A DNA stretch of 64,000 bases from Pseudomonas neustonica (GCF_003797945.1 NZ_RKKU01000022.1:1-64000); one strand, 5' to 3'; counted from the first letter of the stretch, positions 45,328 to 54,748 are shown. Numbers and translations: made by a program. Notes: generated by a model not told the origin, from the sequence alone.

Positions 45328-46875
45328 ATGTTCAAACCCCATCCACAAGAGCGGCGTGTAGGCCAGTCAGCGGCAGATGCCGCGATCTATGATCTGCTGG
45401 TGATTGGCGGCGGCGTTAACGGCGTTGGGATAGCCAATGATGCCGCCGGCCGAGGTCTGTCCGTATTGTTGTGCGAGCAGCACGATCTGGCTTCTCATAC
45501 ATCATCGGCTAGCAGCAAGCTGGTGCATGGCGGATTACGCTATCTCGAGCATTACGAATTCAGGCTGGTGCGCGAGGCGCTGGGCGAGCGCGAAGTTCTG
45601 CTGAACAAGGCGCCGCATATTATCTGGCCGCTGCGTTTCGTGCTGCCACACCGCCCGCATCTGCGTCCGCGCTGGATGCTGCGCGCGGGTTTGTTTCTCT
45701 ACGATCACCTCGGTAAGCGCACTACCTTGCCCGGTTCGACTGGTGGCCCATTGAATGGGCAGGGACCGCTTAAGCCGGAGATTGATTACGCGTTTGAATA
45801 CTCCGATTGCTGGGCTGACGATGCCCGTCTGGTTGTGCTTAATGCCGTGCAGGCCGCCAGCTTGGGCGCAGACATTCGACCCTATACCCGCTGTGAGTCG
45901 GCCTCTCGTGTCGGTGATCTATGGCAGGTCGATCTATTGGTCGGCGAGCATGTGCGCGAAAGGGTGCAGGCGCGAGCGCTGGTCAACGCGGCTGGCCCCT
46001 GGGCTGCGCGGGTGATGGAGCGCGTGGTGTCAACGCGCTCTCCTTATGGTGTTCGTCTGGTGCAGGGCAGTCATATCGTAGTGCCGGAGCTGTATCACGA
46101 GCGGCAGGCCTACATTCTGCAGAATGAGGACGAGCGTATTGTCTTTGTGCTGCCCTACGAGGGCGGTTATTCGCTGATTGGCACCACTGATGTCGATTAT
46201 CAGGGAGACCCGGCCCGGGTTGAGCCTACCGACGGAGAAGTTGACTACCTGCTCGAGGTGGTTAATGGGCATTTCAAGCGACAGTTGAAACACTCGGACA
46301 TCTGCCATCGATTCTCCGGGGTCAGGCCGCTTATCAGTGACGCCAGCGAAGCGGACCCCTCTGCCGTTAGCCGGGACTACAGCCTCACGCTCCATGGCGA
46401 TGCAAGTGAGGCGCCACTGCTGGCGGTTTATGGCGGCAAACTGACGACCTATCGACGTCTCGCCGAGGCAGCGGTGGATAAACTAAAGCCGTGGTTTCCC
46501 AACGCAACGCCGGCCTGGACCGCAGAATACGCGTTGGCTGGCGGGGACTTTGCATCCCATGCCAGCCTGACAGCCGAGTTGAAGGCTGAGTTTCCCTGGT
46601 TGACCGATCAGCAGCTGGATCGCTTTGTGCGGTGCTACGGCACCCTGAGCCGCGTGTTTCTGCGCGGTATGCGCTCACAGGCTGATATGGGCGAACAATT
46701 TGGTGCCGGACTCACTGAGCGCGAGATCAAGTACCTGCGCGAACGCGAGTGGGCGCGCGATCTGGAAGCAATTTTGTGGCGCCGAACCAAGCTGGGGCTG
46801 CATTTGAGTGAGCCGCAAAAGGTGCGGTTGGGAGAGTATCTGAGCGAACTGGCTGGGGAGATATTAGCGGTTTGA
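45328..46875 (+). CDS. glpD: Aerobic glycerol-3-phosphate dehydrogenase GlpD
   Basis: A 515-residue flavoprotein. The FAD loop reads DLLVIGGGVNGVGIANDAAGRGL, and ASSKLVHGGLRYLEHYEF, WPLRFVLPH and YGGKLTTYRRLAE are family hallmarks. It oxidises glycerol-3-phosphate to dihydroxyacetone phosphate at the inner membrane and passes electrons to quinone. The start at 45328 is chosen for GGAG six nt upstream and a length near that of P. aeruginosa GlpD (512). An in-frame ATG six nt earlier and a longer open frame from 45229 are less likely. A REP-like palindrome follows. Confidence 0.94.
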   Translation: MFKPHPQERRVGQSAADAAIYDLLVIGGGVNGVGIANDAAGRGLSVLLCEQHDLASHTSSASSKLVHGGLRYLEHYEFRLVREALGEREVLLNKAPHIIWPLRFVLPHRPHLRPRWMLRAGLFLYDHLGKRTTLPGSTGGPLNGQGPLKPEIDYAFEYSDCWADDARLVVLNAVQAASLGADIRPYTRCESASRVGDLWQVDLLVGEHVRERVQARALVNAAGPWAARVMERVVSTRSPYGVRLVQGSHIVVPELYHERQAYILQNEDERIVFVLPYEGGYSLIGTTDVDYQGDPARVEPTDGEVDYLLEVVNGHFKRQLKHSDICHRFSGVRPLISDASEADPSAVSRDYSLTLHGDASEAPLLAVYGGKLTTYRRLAEAAVDKLKPWFPNATPAWTAEYALAGGDFASHASLTAELKAEFPWLTDQQLDRFVRCYGTLSRVFLRGMRSQADMGEQFGAGLTEREIKYLREREWARDLEAILWRRTKLGLHLSEPQKVRLGEYLSELAGEILAV

Positions 46876-46886
46876 AAGATGGCTGG

Positions 46887-46912
46887 CGTTCCCACGCTGG
46901 AGCGTGGGAACG
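46887..46912. repeat. REP-like palindrome
   Basis: Perfect 12-bp arms cgttcccacgct and agcgtgggaacg are separated by 2 nt, 12 nt after the glpD stop and followed by an A-rich tract. The core GTTCCCACGC...GCGTGGGAAC is a repetitive extragenic palindrome known from many Pseudomonas and other gammaproteobacterial genomes. Here it could also end glpD transcription. The rest of the 200-bp gap to the next gene shows nothing recognisable. Confidence 0.75.
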
Positions 46913-47079
46913 ATTAAAAAGCCTGAACTCGCCTAAGGGCGAAAACAGCAGTGAGCCATAGGACGAGCGATTCGATCCTGGCAATGTATGGCAGCGGCAA
47001 GGGTCGCCTCAGGCGGAATTGATTAACAATCAAAAATGCAGCATCGCCGGCATTTTAACTGTCTTGCTGACACCCCAAA

Positions 47080-48114
47080 TCAATCCGCAATCTTAACCAC
47101 CAACTTGCCAAAGTTCTTACCTTCGAGCAGCCCCATAAAGGCCTCTGGTGCATTCTCCAGACCCTCCACGCGATCCTCTTTAACCCGCACCTTGCCTGAT
47201 TCAACCCAGGGCGTCATGGTCTTCAGGAACTCGGGGAAGTGATTGCCGTAGTTGTCGAAAATGATAAAGCCCTGCATACGAATGCGCTGGCTCAATATCA
47301 AGCGCATCAATTGCGCTGTGCGGTCCGGGCCGGCGGGTAGCTCGGTGGCGTTGTACTGGGCGATCAGGCCGCACAGCGGGATACGCGCATGAGCATTGAG
47401 CAGAGGCATAACAGCGTCAAATACCTTGCCACCCACATTTTCGAAATACACGTCGATGCCCTTGGGGCAGGCGGCGGCGAGTTGGTCATTGAGGCCGACG
47501 TCTTTGTGGTCGATACAGGCATCAAAACCCAGCTCTTCGACAGCGTAGCGGCACTTTTCTTCACCGCCGGCGATGCCGACAACGTGACAGCCCATCAGTT
47601 TGGCAACCTGACCGACAACGGTGCCTACCGGCCCGGTTGCAGCGGCAACGACGACAGTCTCGCCTTGCTTGGGTTGGCCAATGTCGGTCAGACCCATATA
47701 GCCAGTAAAGCCAGGCATGCCGAGCACGCCGAGCGCCTGTGAGGGCTCTTTCATCTGCTTGTCGAGGCGAAATACCATGGTGCCGTCAGACAGCGTGTAA
47801 TCCTGCCAGCCTGAACCGAAACTCATGACCAGGTCGCCCGCGGCATAGCCTGACAGTTTCGATTCCATCACTTCGCTGACGGTGGCGCAGGTCATGACAC
47901 CACCCACCGGCACTGGATCAGCGTAGGATTTCGCGTCGCTCATGCGGCCACGCATGTAAGGATCCAGCGACATCCACTTATTGCGCAGCAGCATCTGACC
48001 GTCAGCGACAGTTGGGATGGCCGTCTCGACCAGATTGAAATTGGCAGCGGTAGGTGCGCCCACTGGGCGTGAAGCAAGTAGAATCTGGCGGTTGATCTTG
48101 GCTGATTGCGGCAT
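47080..48114 (-). CDS. Zinc-free medium-chain reductase, CurA/YncB family NADP-dependent oxidoreductase
   Basis: A 344-residue protein of the prostaglandin/curcumin reductase branch. It begins with NRQILLASRPVGAPTAANF and has WMSLDPYMRGRMSDAKSYA, the NADP-binding VVAAATGPVGTVVGQVAKLMG and the final GKNFGKLVVKI. No zinc ligands are visible. These enzymes reduce double bonds of enones and aldehydes with NADPH in the cytosol; the natural substrate is not known. It stands alone between the glpD REP element and the unknown gene at 48236. Confidence 0.9.
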   Translation of the reverse strand: MPQSAKINRQILLASRPVGAPTAANFNLVETAIPTVADGQMLLRNKWMSLDPYMRGRMSDAKSYADPVPVGGVMTCATVSEVMESKLSGYAAGDLVMSFGSGWQDYTLSDGTMVFRLDKQMKEPSQALGVLGMPGFTGYMGLTDIGQPKQGETVVVAAATGPVGTVVGQVAKLMGCHVVGIAGGEEKCRYAVEELGFDACIDHKDVGLNDQLAAACPKGIDVYFENVGGKVFDAVMPLLNAHARIPLCGLIAQYNATELPAGPDRTAQLMRLILSQRIRMQGFIIFDNYGNHFPEFLKTMTPWVESGKVRVKEDRVEGLENAPEAFMGLLEGKNFGKLVVKIAD

Positions 48115-48235
48115 AAAGGGTCTCCGGCACTGTGGTTAGCATGGAAGGGCGCCACGATAATGGCGCTGCGTCAGAGTGCGCGCCCGCTATAACGGGGTCA
48201 AGTTGACCCGGGTTGGCTTGATAGGGCGCTATTGA

Positions 48236-48793
48236 TCAGGCCGAGACTGGGCTGGCTGCTTTGCAGGCCGACCGCCAGGCGCGCAAGAAATCTTGCGCAC
48301 GACCACCTCTATGGGGGTAGGAGCGTTCCCATATTCGCGCTAGGCTTGGTAGATCGCTGTGGCTCCCGATAGACAATTGCTGACGCTCGTAGATTAGCCA
48401 GGCTATGGCCGTGGCGTAGCCCAGGTTGTAGCCCAGTTCGGCATGTGGGTTATGCAGAAAACAGTGCTGGCTGGCCAGCCCTCGTATCTTGCTGGCGAGT
48501 TCAGGCTGCAAGGCCAGGTGCTTGTCCCAGATCTCGGTGTGCTGTTCAGGCGTTATTGCATACGGGCCAATGGCCTGCTCGTTGCGCTGCAATGCTGAGA
48601 GGCGGGCCGTGGTAAGCAGAGTGCCGAGCAGTAGCTGTTCCATCGCGACGCAGGTGACGCCTAGATAGGTGAGGGTGGGGCGGAGAATGTTTTCCAACAA
48701 ATTGTCAGCTGCACTGAGGGCCAGCAGATTAAGAGGGAAGAGATCCTGAGTATTGGTGACTTGTGGTGCTTGCAAGAGCGGGTTGGCAATCAC
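48236..48793 (-). CDS. Protein of unknown function, 185 residues
   Basis: I do not recognise a family. The protein is cytosolic-looking, mostly helical and rich in Leu and Ala, without signal peptide or membrane helix. Visible segments include LLALSAADNLLENILRPTLTYLG, HNPHAELGYNLGYATAIAWLIYERQQL and a C-terminal basic RIWERSYPHRGGRAQDFLRAW. The frame has consistent codon use and a full-length span. It lies divergent from the hybrid kinase gene, with a 152-bp AT-rich gap, and could share a regulatory region with it. It may be lineage-restricted. Confidence 0.6.
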   Translation of the reverse strand: MIANPLLQAPQVTNTQDLFPLNLLALSAADNLLENILRPTLTYLGVTCVAMEQLLLGTLLTTARLSALQRNEQAIGPYAITPEQHTEIWDKHLALQPELASKIRGLASQHCFLHNPHAELGYNLGYATAIAWLIYERQQLSIGSHSDLPSLARIWERSYPHRGGRAQDFLRAWRSACKAASPVSA

Positions 48794-48945
48794 GACTACA
48801 TCCTGTTGTTTATCTGCCTAAGGTGAAGCGTAGTTGTAAATTGACGCTGTAAAGCGTTGTTTTTAAATTATTTTATGCAATTCGGTTTTGCGGATATAAC
48901 GGCTGGATATATAAGCCGGATTATTACAATAAAAATGGATGAAAA

Positions 48946-50736
48946 ATGATGAGCGATATGCGGCTCACCTCTGCCGGTGCCGTTGTAGATGAACCGGCAC
49001 TGCTGGGGCAGGCGAGAGGTTTTGCTCGGCTGCGTTTCAGTGCACAGCTGGAGCCTGATTTTCAGCTCTACCTGCACGGTAAAATGTGTGCGCGCGCAAA
49101 AATAGTCGCTATCTCAAGCATCGCCTTCATGCTGTTTTTTATGCTGCTCGACATCATCTATCTGCCTGACTGGGTAAGGAATTACACCTTGAGCGTGCGA
49201 GGCGTGGCGCTGATGGTGATGATTTTTGCGTTGTTCTATGCCAATCGCGCGGGACGGGTTGCACCTTACCGCGCTTTTGCTGTGTCGACTTTTGCCTACT
49301 TCTGCACGGGTTTGATGGTGGCGATGGTGATCATAGCCGCGCGCCTGGCTGACCTGCCGATACGGATCACCCATGACGGTTTATACGTGGTGTTACTGTC
49401 CGGTATGTTTTTATTAGGGCTGCCCATGCGCCATGCCACTGTGGGCTCTCTTGCAATCGTCGTGGTTTATTTGCTTGCCGAGTACGGCATTGGTTCCAGC
49501 CGGTCGACGGTGATCTCCAGCAGCATCTATCTGATCAACTTTACGTTGATGGGCGCCTTTGGTGCCTACTTGTATGAATACATGCAACGGCGCGCCTACT
49601 TGAACGAAAAGCTACTGGAAGCTGCGCGCAGTCGTGCTGAGCGCGAAAGTCAGAGCAAGACACGCTTTTTGGCCACGGCTAGCCACGATCTACGGCAGCC
49701 TTTGCATGCCATGTCTTTGTTTATTCAGCATCTTTACGAGCAGGTAGACAGCCCTGAAGCAAACAAAACGGTAGCTAAGCTGAGTGATTCGACCCAATTG
49801 TTGCAGGCCATGCTGAACTCGCTATTGGATATCTCTCGGCTGTCGGTCGGGATGGTGCGGGCGCAGCGTCGCTCGTTCAACCTGGCACCCTGGTTGCGTC
49901 AGTTACTCGATAGCCTTGAGCCCTTTGCTGCACGGCGCAATATCCGCCTGCAGTTGGAGTGCAATAAAGCCTATGCTGTTTCGAGTGACCCAGTGCTGCT
50001 GGAACGCCTTATTCGCAACTATCTGAATAATGCCCTGATTCATGCTGACGCCAGTACGGTCAGTATTGAGGTGCAGCGCCTGGATAACAGTTTGCGTATC
50101 AGTGTGGTGGATGATGGCTGTGGATTGGCTGAGGCTGATCAGGAGCGTATTTTTGAGGAGTTTACTCAACTGCGAAATCCTGCCCGCACGCTGGATAAGG
50201 GCGTAGGGTTAGGGTTGAGTATCTGCAGACAGATCGTTCATCTGTTGAAGTATCCATCCGGCGTAAGCTCAGTCGCGGGCGAGGGCGCGCTGTTCTGGTT
50301 CGAGGTGCCGCTGGGTGAATGGCAAGCGCAACCAGATACGCCGACACAGGCCCAGGCGCCTGCACTGAATGGCCGGATTGCGCTGATTGAAAATGATCGG
50401 ATTAGCCGCGAGGCAATGCAGACCTTGCTGTCGTCTTGGGGTTGCATCGTCTGGGCGTTCGAAAGTGCCGATGAGGCGATTGATGGCCTGAATAGCATAG
50501 ACGTTGATGTGCTGTTGACTGATTATCGTCTTGAGGGCGATAGCGACGGACTGGATTTGATTCGCGCGCTGCGCGATCAGGCTATTTTTGCCGGCCCCGC
50601 TGCCTTGGTGACCGCGGATACCTCTGAGGAGTTGGGCGAGTCTGCGCGCCTGGCGGATGTCGAGGTGCTTTACAAGCCGGTCCTGCCAGCGCGCTTGCGC
50701 CGAGTGGTGCATAAACTCTTGTCGTTAAGCAAATGA
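48946..50736 (+). CDS. Membrane hybrid histidine kinase with C-terminal receiver
   Basis: A 596-residue sensor. About six membrane helices (45-205) form an integral sensor region with no large periplasmic domain. HisKA follows with ATASHDLRQPLHAM (phospho-His247), then the ATPase domain with the N box NYLNNALIHA, DDGCGLAEADQ and GVGLGLSICRQ. The receiver domain has the phospho-acceptor in LLTDYRLEGDSDG (Asp526). No Hpt domain is present. The response regulator gene lies tail-to-tail, 4 nt away on the other strand, and is the obvious partner. The signal sensed cannot be inferred. Confidence 0.88.
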   Translation: MMSDMRLTSAGAVVDEPALLGQARGFARLRFSAQLEPDFQLYLHGKMCARAKIVAISSIAFMLFFMLLDIIYLPDWVRNYTLSVRGVALMVMIFALFYANRAGRVAPYRAFAVSTFAYFCTGLMVAMVIIAARLADLPIRITHDGLYVVLLSGMFLLGLPMRHATVGSLAIVVVYLLAEYGIGSSRSTVISSSIYLINFTLMGAFGAYLYEYMQRRAYLNEKLLEAARSRAERESQSKTRFLATASHDLRQPLHAMSLFIQHLYEQVDSPEANKTVAKLSDSTQLLQAMLNSLLDISRLSVGMVRAQRRSFNLAPWLRQLLDSLEPFAARRNIRLQLECNKAYAVSSDPVLLERLIRNYLNNALIHADASTVSIEVQRLDNSLRISVVDDGCGLAEADQERIFEEFTQLRNPARTLDKGVGLGLSICRQIVHLLKYPSGVSSVAGEGALFWFEVPLGEWQAQPDTPTQAQAPALNGRIALIENDRISREAMQTLLSSWGCIVWAFESADEAIDGLNSIDVDVLLTDYRLEGDSDGLDLIRALRDQAIFAGPAALVTADTSEELGESARLADVEVLYKPVLPARLRRVVHKLLSLSK

Positions 50737-50740
50737 GCGG

Positions 50741-51391
50741 TTAAAAACTAACCAGCCCCAGCTTGCGTGCATTGCTGACGCACTCGGTGCGGTTGTGGCA
50801 GTCCAGTGAGGAAAAAAGCGCCTTGAGGTGCGTCTTTACGGTGTCTTCGGACAAACAGAGACGCTGGCATATCACCTTGTTTGGCAGCCCTTCGGCTAGC
50901 AGGTCCAGAATCTCCAGTTGTCTTGGTGTGATGCCGACATCGCGTGCGCTACTCTGGCGGTCCAGTGGCCGACTTTCATCACCGATCACTACTTGCGCGC
51001 CGAACAGGAGCTGCGTAACCGCTTCAATCAGGGTCTTGCTGTCGGCGGTTTTGCTGATGAATCCGGCGGCGCCAAGCTGGAGGGCGGCATCAAGGTCACT
51101 GGGGCTATTGCTGGCGGTAAGAATGGCGACGGGTACCATGGCATCTATTGCGTTCAACCGCTGTAGCAAGGCCAGGCCGCTGCTGTCCGGTAGCTGCAAG
51201 TCGAGCAGGATAAGGTCATAGGTATTGGACTGGACTTGCTGTATGGCTTGCGCCGCATTGTGAGCGTGGTCCAGCTTCACTCCCTCGCAGAGGCTACCCA
51301 GTGTGAGGCTGAGTCCGTCAAGGTATATCTGGTGATCATCAATCAACAGCAGCCGGGTATCCGGCGGCAGATTACTAGGCATCTTGATCAT
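50741..51391 (-). CDS. NarL/LuxR-type response regulator
   Basis: A 216-residue regulator. The receiver domain has LLLIDDHQIYLDGL, the phospho-acceptor Asp64 in LILLDLQLPDSSGL and the lysine in GFISKTAD. A linker leads to a LuxR-type helix-turn-helix: ITPRQLEILDLLAEGLPNK then LCLSEDTVKTHLKALF. It should bind DNA when phosphorylated. The convergent hybrid kinase is the likely partner, though it may use other phosphodonors. Targets are unknown. Confidence 0.9.
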   Translation of the reverse strand: MIKMPSNLPPDTRLLLIDDHQIYLDGLSLTLGSLCEGVKLDHAHNAAQAIQQVQSNTYDLILLDLQLPDSSGLALLQRLNAIDAMVPVAILTASNSPSDLDAALQLGAAGFISKTADSKTLIEAVTQLLFGAQVVIGDESRPLDRQSSARDVGITPRQLEILDLLAEGLPNKVICQRLCLSEDTVKTHLKALFSSLDCHNRTECVSNARKLGLVSF

Positions 51392-51502
51392 CCTCGGCAG
51401 CTACCTTATAGCCAGATGGCAGGGTAGGCTTTTTATTTTGAACAAAGCAGATGATAAGTAACTGCAGTTGCCAGGTCTAGCGCCCAGGATCAAAGATGTG
51501 CT

Positions 51503-52339
51503 TTAGGGCTCGTTGGGCGGTAGACGTTGCTGCAGTATGTGCAGTTCCGCACGTAGCTGGCGCACTTCTTCCAGCAGCAGCGCACTCTCGCTGGGTGGCG
51601 CCTGTTCCTGCTCTTGCTCTGCGACCTTGTCGCGCTGATTCTGAATGGCATCGACAATGACGGCGATGAACAGGTTCAGCATCATGAAGGTGGCAATCAG
51701 AATAAAGGGTATGAAGTACAGCCAGGCGTAGGGGAACTCTTCCATCACCGGCCGGACGATACCCATCGACCAGCTCTCCAGCGTCATTACCTGAAACAGG
51801 GTGTAAAGGCTGTCGCCCAGGGTGCCAAACCACTGCGGAAATTGCTCGCCGAATAGTTGTGTAGCGATGACGGCGGCTACGTAGAAAACCAGGCCAAGCA
51901 GCGCGACGATACTGCCCATGCCGGGCAAGGAGGCCAGCAGTGACTGGACCACCATCTTCATGCTGGGTACCAGTGAAATCAGGCGCAAAACCCGCAGCAC
52001 CCGTAGCGCTCGCAATACCGCCAAAGGCCCACTGGCTGGAATCAGCGCTATGGCAATGACGAGCGTGTCGAACAGGCCCCAGGGATCACGCAGCAGGCGC
52101 CAGCCATGCGCGGTGAAGCGAAGTGCGATCTCGATAACGAAGCAGGCGAGAATCAACTGATCCAGTGTTCTCAGCCAATGGCCCCACTGCTGCATGGCGG
52201 TGCTGGAGGTTTCCAGGCCAAGGATCACTGCATTGATCAGGATCAGTCCGGTAACGAGATATTGCACGGACGCACGTTCCAGCCATTCAGCCAGGCGCTG
52301 ACGCCAGGGACTAGCAAGGTTCAGGAAATTATCGTTCAT
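51503..52339 (-). CDS. Bacterial voltage-gated sodium channel (NaChBac/BacNav type)
   Basis: From the ATG at 52339 the protein has 278 residues with six helices. The S4 voltage sensor RALRVLRVLR at 110-119 has arginines every third position. The pore helix and selectivity filter TLESWS (186-191) fit the Na-selective L/x-E-S-W-S/A type. S6 is NLFIAVIVDAIQNQR, and a C-terminal glutamate-rich coiled coil (about 250-273) drives tetramer formation in this family. The longer upstream frame runs into apt and has no channel homology. Such channels are frequent in marine and alkaliphilic bacteria; roles in motility and pH homeostasis are known from Bacillus. Confidence 0.92.
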   Translation of the reverse strand: MNDNFLNLASPWRQRLAEWLERASVQYLVTGLILINAVILGLETSSTAMQQWGHWLRTLDQLILACFVIEIALRFTAHGWRLLRDPWGLFDTLVIAIALIPASGPLAVLRALRVLRVLRLISLVPSMKMVVQSLLASLPGMGSIVALLGLVFYVAAVIATQLFGEQFPQWFGTLGDSLYTLFQVMTLESWSMGIVRPVMEEFPYAWLYFIPFILIATFMMLNLFIAVIVDAIQNQRDKVAEQEQEQAPPSESALLLEEVRQLRAELHILQQRLPPNEP

Positions 52340-52391
52340 GGGCGTTGTCGGTGAATGCCTTGGCTGGCCAGTGCTGCCAGCCGGAGGGCTT

Positions 52392-52940
52392 CTACTGTTC
52401 GTCCTCGGCAAAGGCGCAGAGAGTAAAGGTTGGAATGCCGGCATCCTGCATACTGCGGGAGCCGCCAAGGTCGGGCAGGTCGATGATGGCAGCGGCTTCA
52501 TAAACATGGGCGCCGGATTGGCGTACCAGTCGTGCTGCGGCGAGAAAGGTGCCGCCGGTGGCAATCAGGTCATCGAGCAGCAACACCTGTTCACCGCCGC
52601 TCAGGGCGTCACGGTGCATTTCCAGTGTGGTTTCGCTGTATTCAGTTGCATAACTTTCACGCAGGGTGTCGGCTGGTAATTTGCCTGCTTTGCGAAATAG
52701 CACCAGAGGTTTGTTCAGCTCGTAAGCCAATACCGCGCCGAGCAGAAAGCCACGGGCATCAATGGCGCCGATATGAGTTACCGGCGACTCGACGTAGCGC
52801 TGAATCAGGCTGTCGGCAACCATGCGCATGGCGCGTGGTGAGTGGTACAGCGGCGTGATGTCGCGAAAGGTGACGCCGACCTTGGGAAAATCCGGTACCG
52901 GACGGATCAGCGACTTGATGGTGTATTCGTCAAAAATCAT
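52392..52940 (-). CDS. apt: Adenine phosphoribosyltransferase Apt
   Basis: A 182-residue phosphoribosyltransferase: [16 protein letters not shown] at the N-terminus, [17 protein letters not shown] and the PRPP loop [14 protein letters not shown]. It salvages adenine to AMP in the cytosol. The gene lies 15 nt downstream of anr, as apt does in P. aeruginosa, and 52 nt upstream of the channel gene, all leftward. No separate promoter is evident. Confidence 0.95.
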   Translation of the reverse strand: MIFDEYTIKSLIRPVPDFPKVGVTFRDITPLYHSPRAMRMVADSLIQRYVESPVTHIGAIDARGFLLGAVLAYELNKPLVLFRKAGKLPADTLRESYATEYSETTLEMHRDALSGGEQVLLLDDLIATGGTFLAAARLVRQSGAHVYEAAAIIDLPDLGGSRSMQDAGIPTFTLCAFAEDEQ

Positions 52941-52955
52941 GGGCTTTCCTGCGGA

Positions 52956-53687
52956 TCAATCGAGTTGGCCACCGGCCAGAGCACAGAGCTCGGCGTGGTC
53001 AAGAATATCAATTTGCTTACCTTCGGCGGCAACCAGCCCTTGTTGCTGAAAACGCGTGAAAACACGCGATACGGTTTCGACGGCGAGGCCCAGATAGTTG
53101 CCGATATCATTGCGTGACATCGCCAGTCGAAAGCGATTGGCTGAGTAACCGCGGGAGCGAAAACGAGCTGACAGGTTGATCAGCAGGGTCGCGATTCGCT
53201 CGTCGGCGGTTTTTTTCGACAGCAGTAACATCATTTGTTGATCTTCGCGGATCTCACGGCTCATCAAGCGCATTACCTGGCGGCGCAAGCCGGGGATATT
53301 AGCCGTTAAGTCATCAAGTCGCTCGTAGGGGATTTCGCAAATCGAGGTGGTCTCCAGCGCCATGGCCGACAGCGGCTGGCGATCACCATCCATGCCGGAG
53401 AGGCCGATCAGTTCACCTGCCAGATGAAACCCGGTTATTTGCTCTATGCCGGCATCGTCAACGCTGAACGTCTTGATAGTGCCGGAGCGAAGCGCGTAGA
53501 CCGAACTGAAGGTGTCGCCCTGACGAAACAGCAGCTCACCCTTGCGCAGCGGCTTGCCACGTTTGACGATGTCGTCAAGCGTATCCATATCCTTGTCATG
53601 CAGCGCCAATGGCAGGCACATGGTGGCCAAGCTGCAATCTTTGCAGTGGGCCTCTGGCAATGCACGAAGTTTAATGGCGTCAGTCAT
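52956..53687 (-). CDS. anr: Anaerobic regulator Anr (FNR family)
   Basis: A 243-residue FNR homologue. Cys15, Cys18 and Cys24 ([11 protein letters not shown]) and Cys117 (SICEIP) are the four ligands of the oxygen-labile [4Fe-4S] cluster. The cyclic-nucleotide-type beta roll and long helix lead to the helix-turn-helix [19 protein letters not shown] with the Glu, Ser and Arg that read TTGAT half-sites. When oxygen is low it activates genes including high-affinity oxidase genes, here encoded directly upstream on the same strand. P. aeruginosa has the same anr-apt pair. Confidence 0.96.
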   Translation of the reverse strand: MTDAIKLRALPEAHCKDCSLATMCLPLALHDKDMDTLDDIVKRGKPLRKGELLFRQGDTFSSVYALRSGTIKTFSVDDAGIEQITGFHLAGELIGLSGMDGDRQPLSAMALETTSICEIPYERLDDLTANIPGLRRQVMRLMSREIREDQQMMLLLSKKTADERIATLLINLSARFRSRGYSANRFRLAMSRNDIGNYLGLAVETVSRVFTRFQQQGLVAAEGKQIDILDHAELCALAGGQLD

Positions 53688-53786
53688 GGCAAAAGTGTCT
53701 CTTCAGTCTTGGTGTACAGGCGTTGGTTGCAAGAGTACAACAAGGCCCGATGGGTTTCACCCCGGGCTGTGCTCAAGATGTTGCTG

Positions 53787-54533
53787 TTAGTGGTGGCTAT
53801 GCTGCTGGTTATCCGGCTGTTGCACGCTGGCAGGTGGTGTCAGCTTGTTGATAATCCAGTGCTGATGCGGTCCGGGGAGCGTCCATAGGCCAAACGCGAT
53901 GATGAGACTCGCAGCGCCGATGCGCAAGGTGCGTTTGCGTAGCAGCGCAGTGAGCTTGTCTGCGGCAGCGCCCGTTGCCAGCAAGGTGGGCAGGGTGCCA
54001 ATACCGAATGCCAGCATCAGCAGGGCAGAGGTGGCGCCACTGCCATGACTGCTGGCCCAGACCAGCGAGCTGTATACCAGACCACAGGGTAACCAGCCCC
54101 AGAGCGTGCCTAAGAGCAATGCTTGTCGTGGGCGCTCGACAGGCAAGAGCTTGCGCGCGCGCGGCTCTATGTGCCGCCAGAGGCCGCGTCCCAGGCTTTC
54201 AATGCGAGTAAGGCCAGACCACCAGTTGGCAAGGTAGAGACCCATGCAAATCATCAGTAGGCCGGCTATGGTCCGTAATACAGGCCCCAGACCCATTCCC
54301 TGCAGTGCCCAGCCAAAGCTGCCGAGCAAGCCGCCTGCGAGGGTGTAGCTGGCGATGCGGCCAAGGTTGTAGCTAAGTAGAATGCGCCATAGTGGCCAGC
54401 CCTGGCGCTGTTTGGCAGGTATGGCCATAGTGAGCGCGCCCATTAGTCCGCCGCACATGCCAATGCAATGGCCGCCGCCGAGCAGGCCAAGCGCCAAAGC
54501 AGTAAATAGTTGCGGCAGCAAGTCAGCCGTCAT
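53787..54533 (-). CDS. SafE/TauE-like membrane protein of the cbb3 oxidase assembly region
   Basis: A 248-residue membrane protein of the DsbD-2/urease accessory-like branch of the TauE/SafE superfamily. It shows GLLGGGHCIGMCGGLMGAL, with His-Cys and Met-Cys in the first helix, six or more helices, and WLPCGLVYSSLVWA. The C-terminus ends HSHH. Proteins at this position next to ccoS and anr occur throughout Pseudomonas and may take part in copper delivery to the cbb3 oxidase; that role is inference. It overlaps ccoS by 4 nt. Confidence 0.85.
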   Translation of the reverse strand: MTADLLPQLFTALALGLLGGGHCIGMCGGLMGALTMAIPAKQRQGWPLWRILLSYNLGRIASYTLAGGLLGSFGWALQGMGLGPVLRTIAGLLMICMGLYLANWWSGLTRIESLGRGLWRHIEPRARKLLPVERPRQALLLGTLWGWLPCGLVYSSLVWASSHGSGATSALLMLAFGIGTLPTLLATGAAADKLTALLRKRTLRIGAASLIIAFGLWTLPGPHQHWIINKLTPPASVQQPDNQQHSHH

Positions 54534-54748
54534 ACCGATTTATCATCAGGGCTTTCATCGCCAGTTTTGGCTTTATCGTGCTGGCTTTGCGCGGCCAGGT
54601 GAGCGGGGTCATCTTCGTCAAATAAAATACTGTGCGCCGGGCTATCCAGATCGTCGTATTGGCCGTTGTTGACCGCCCAGTTGAATACCCAGATGGCCAG
54701 GATCACCAGTAAGATTGCAATGGGGACCAGAATGTAAAGTACCGTCAT
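54530..54748 (-). CDS. ccoS: cbb3 oxidase maturation protein CcoS
   Basis: A 72-residue protein with one N-terminal helix (LYILVPIAILLVILAIWVF), the family-typical NNGQYDDLDSPAHSILFDED, and a charged tail. CcoS is required for cofactor insertion, probably of heme b and copper, into CcoN in the inner membrane. It overlaps the ends of ccoI and the SafE-like gene by 4 nt on each side, so the three are translationally coupled. Confidence 0.93.
   Translation of the reverse strand: MTVLYILVPIAILLVILAIWVFNWAVNNGQYDDLDSPAHSILFDEDDPAHLAAQSQHDKAKTGDESPDDKSV

Noticed and set aside
46970-47040. TTCGATCCTGG resembling a tRNA T-loop after glpD
   Set aside because: No matching acceptor stem, anticodon arm or CCA-adjacent structure could be found around it.
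52340-52564. N-terminal extension of the sodium channel into apt
   Set aside because: The 75 extra residues are Pro/Ser-rich antisense of the apt region and absent from the channel family.
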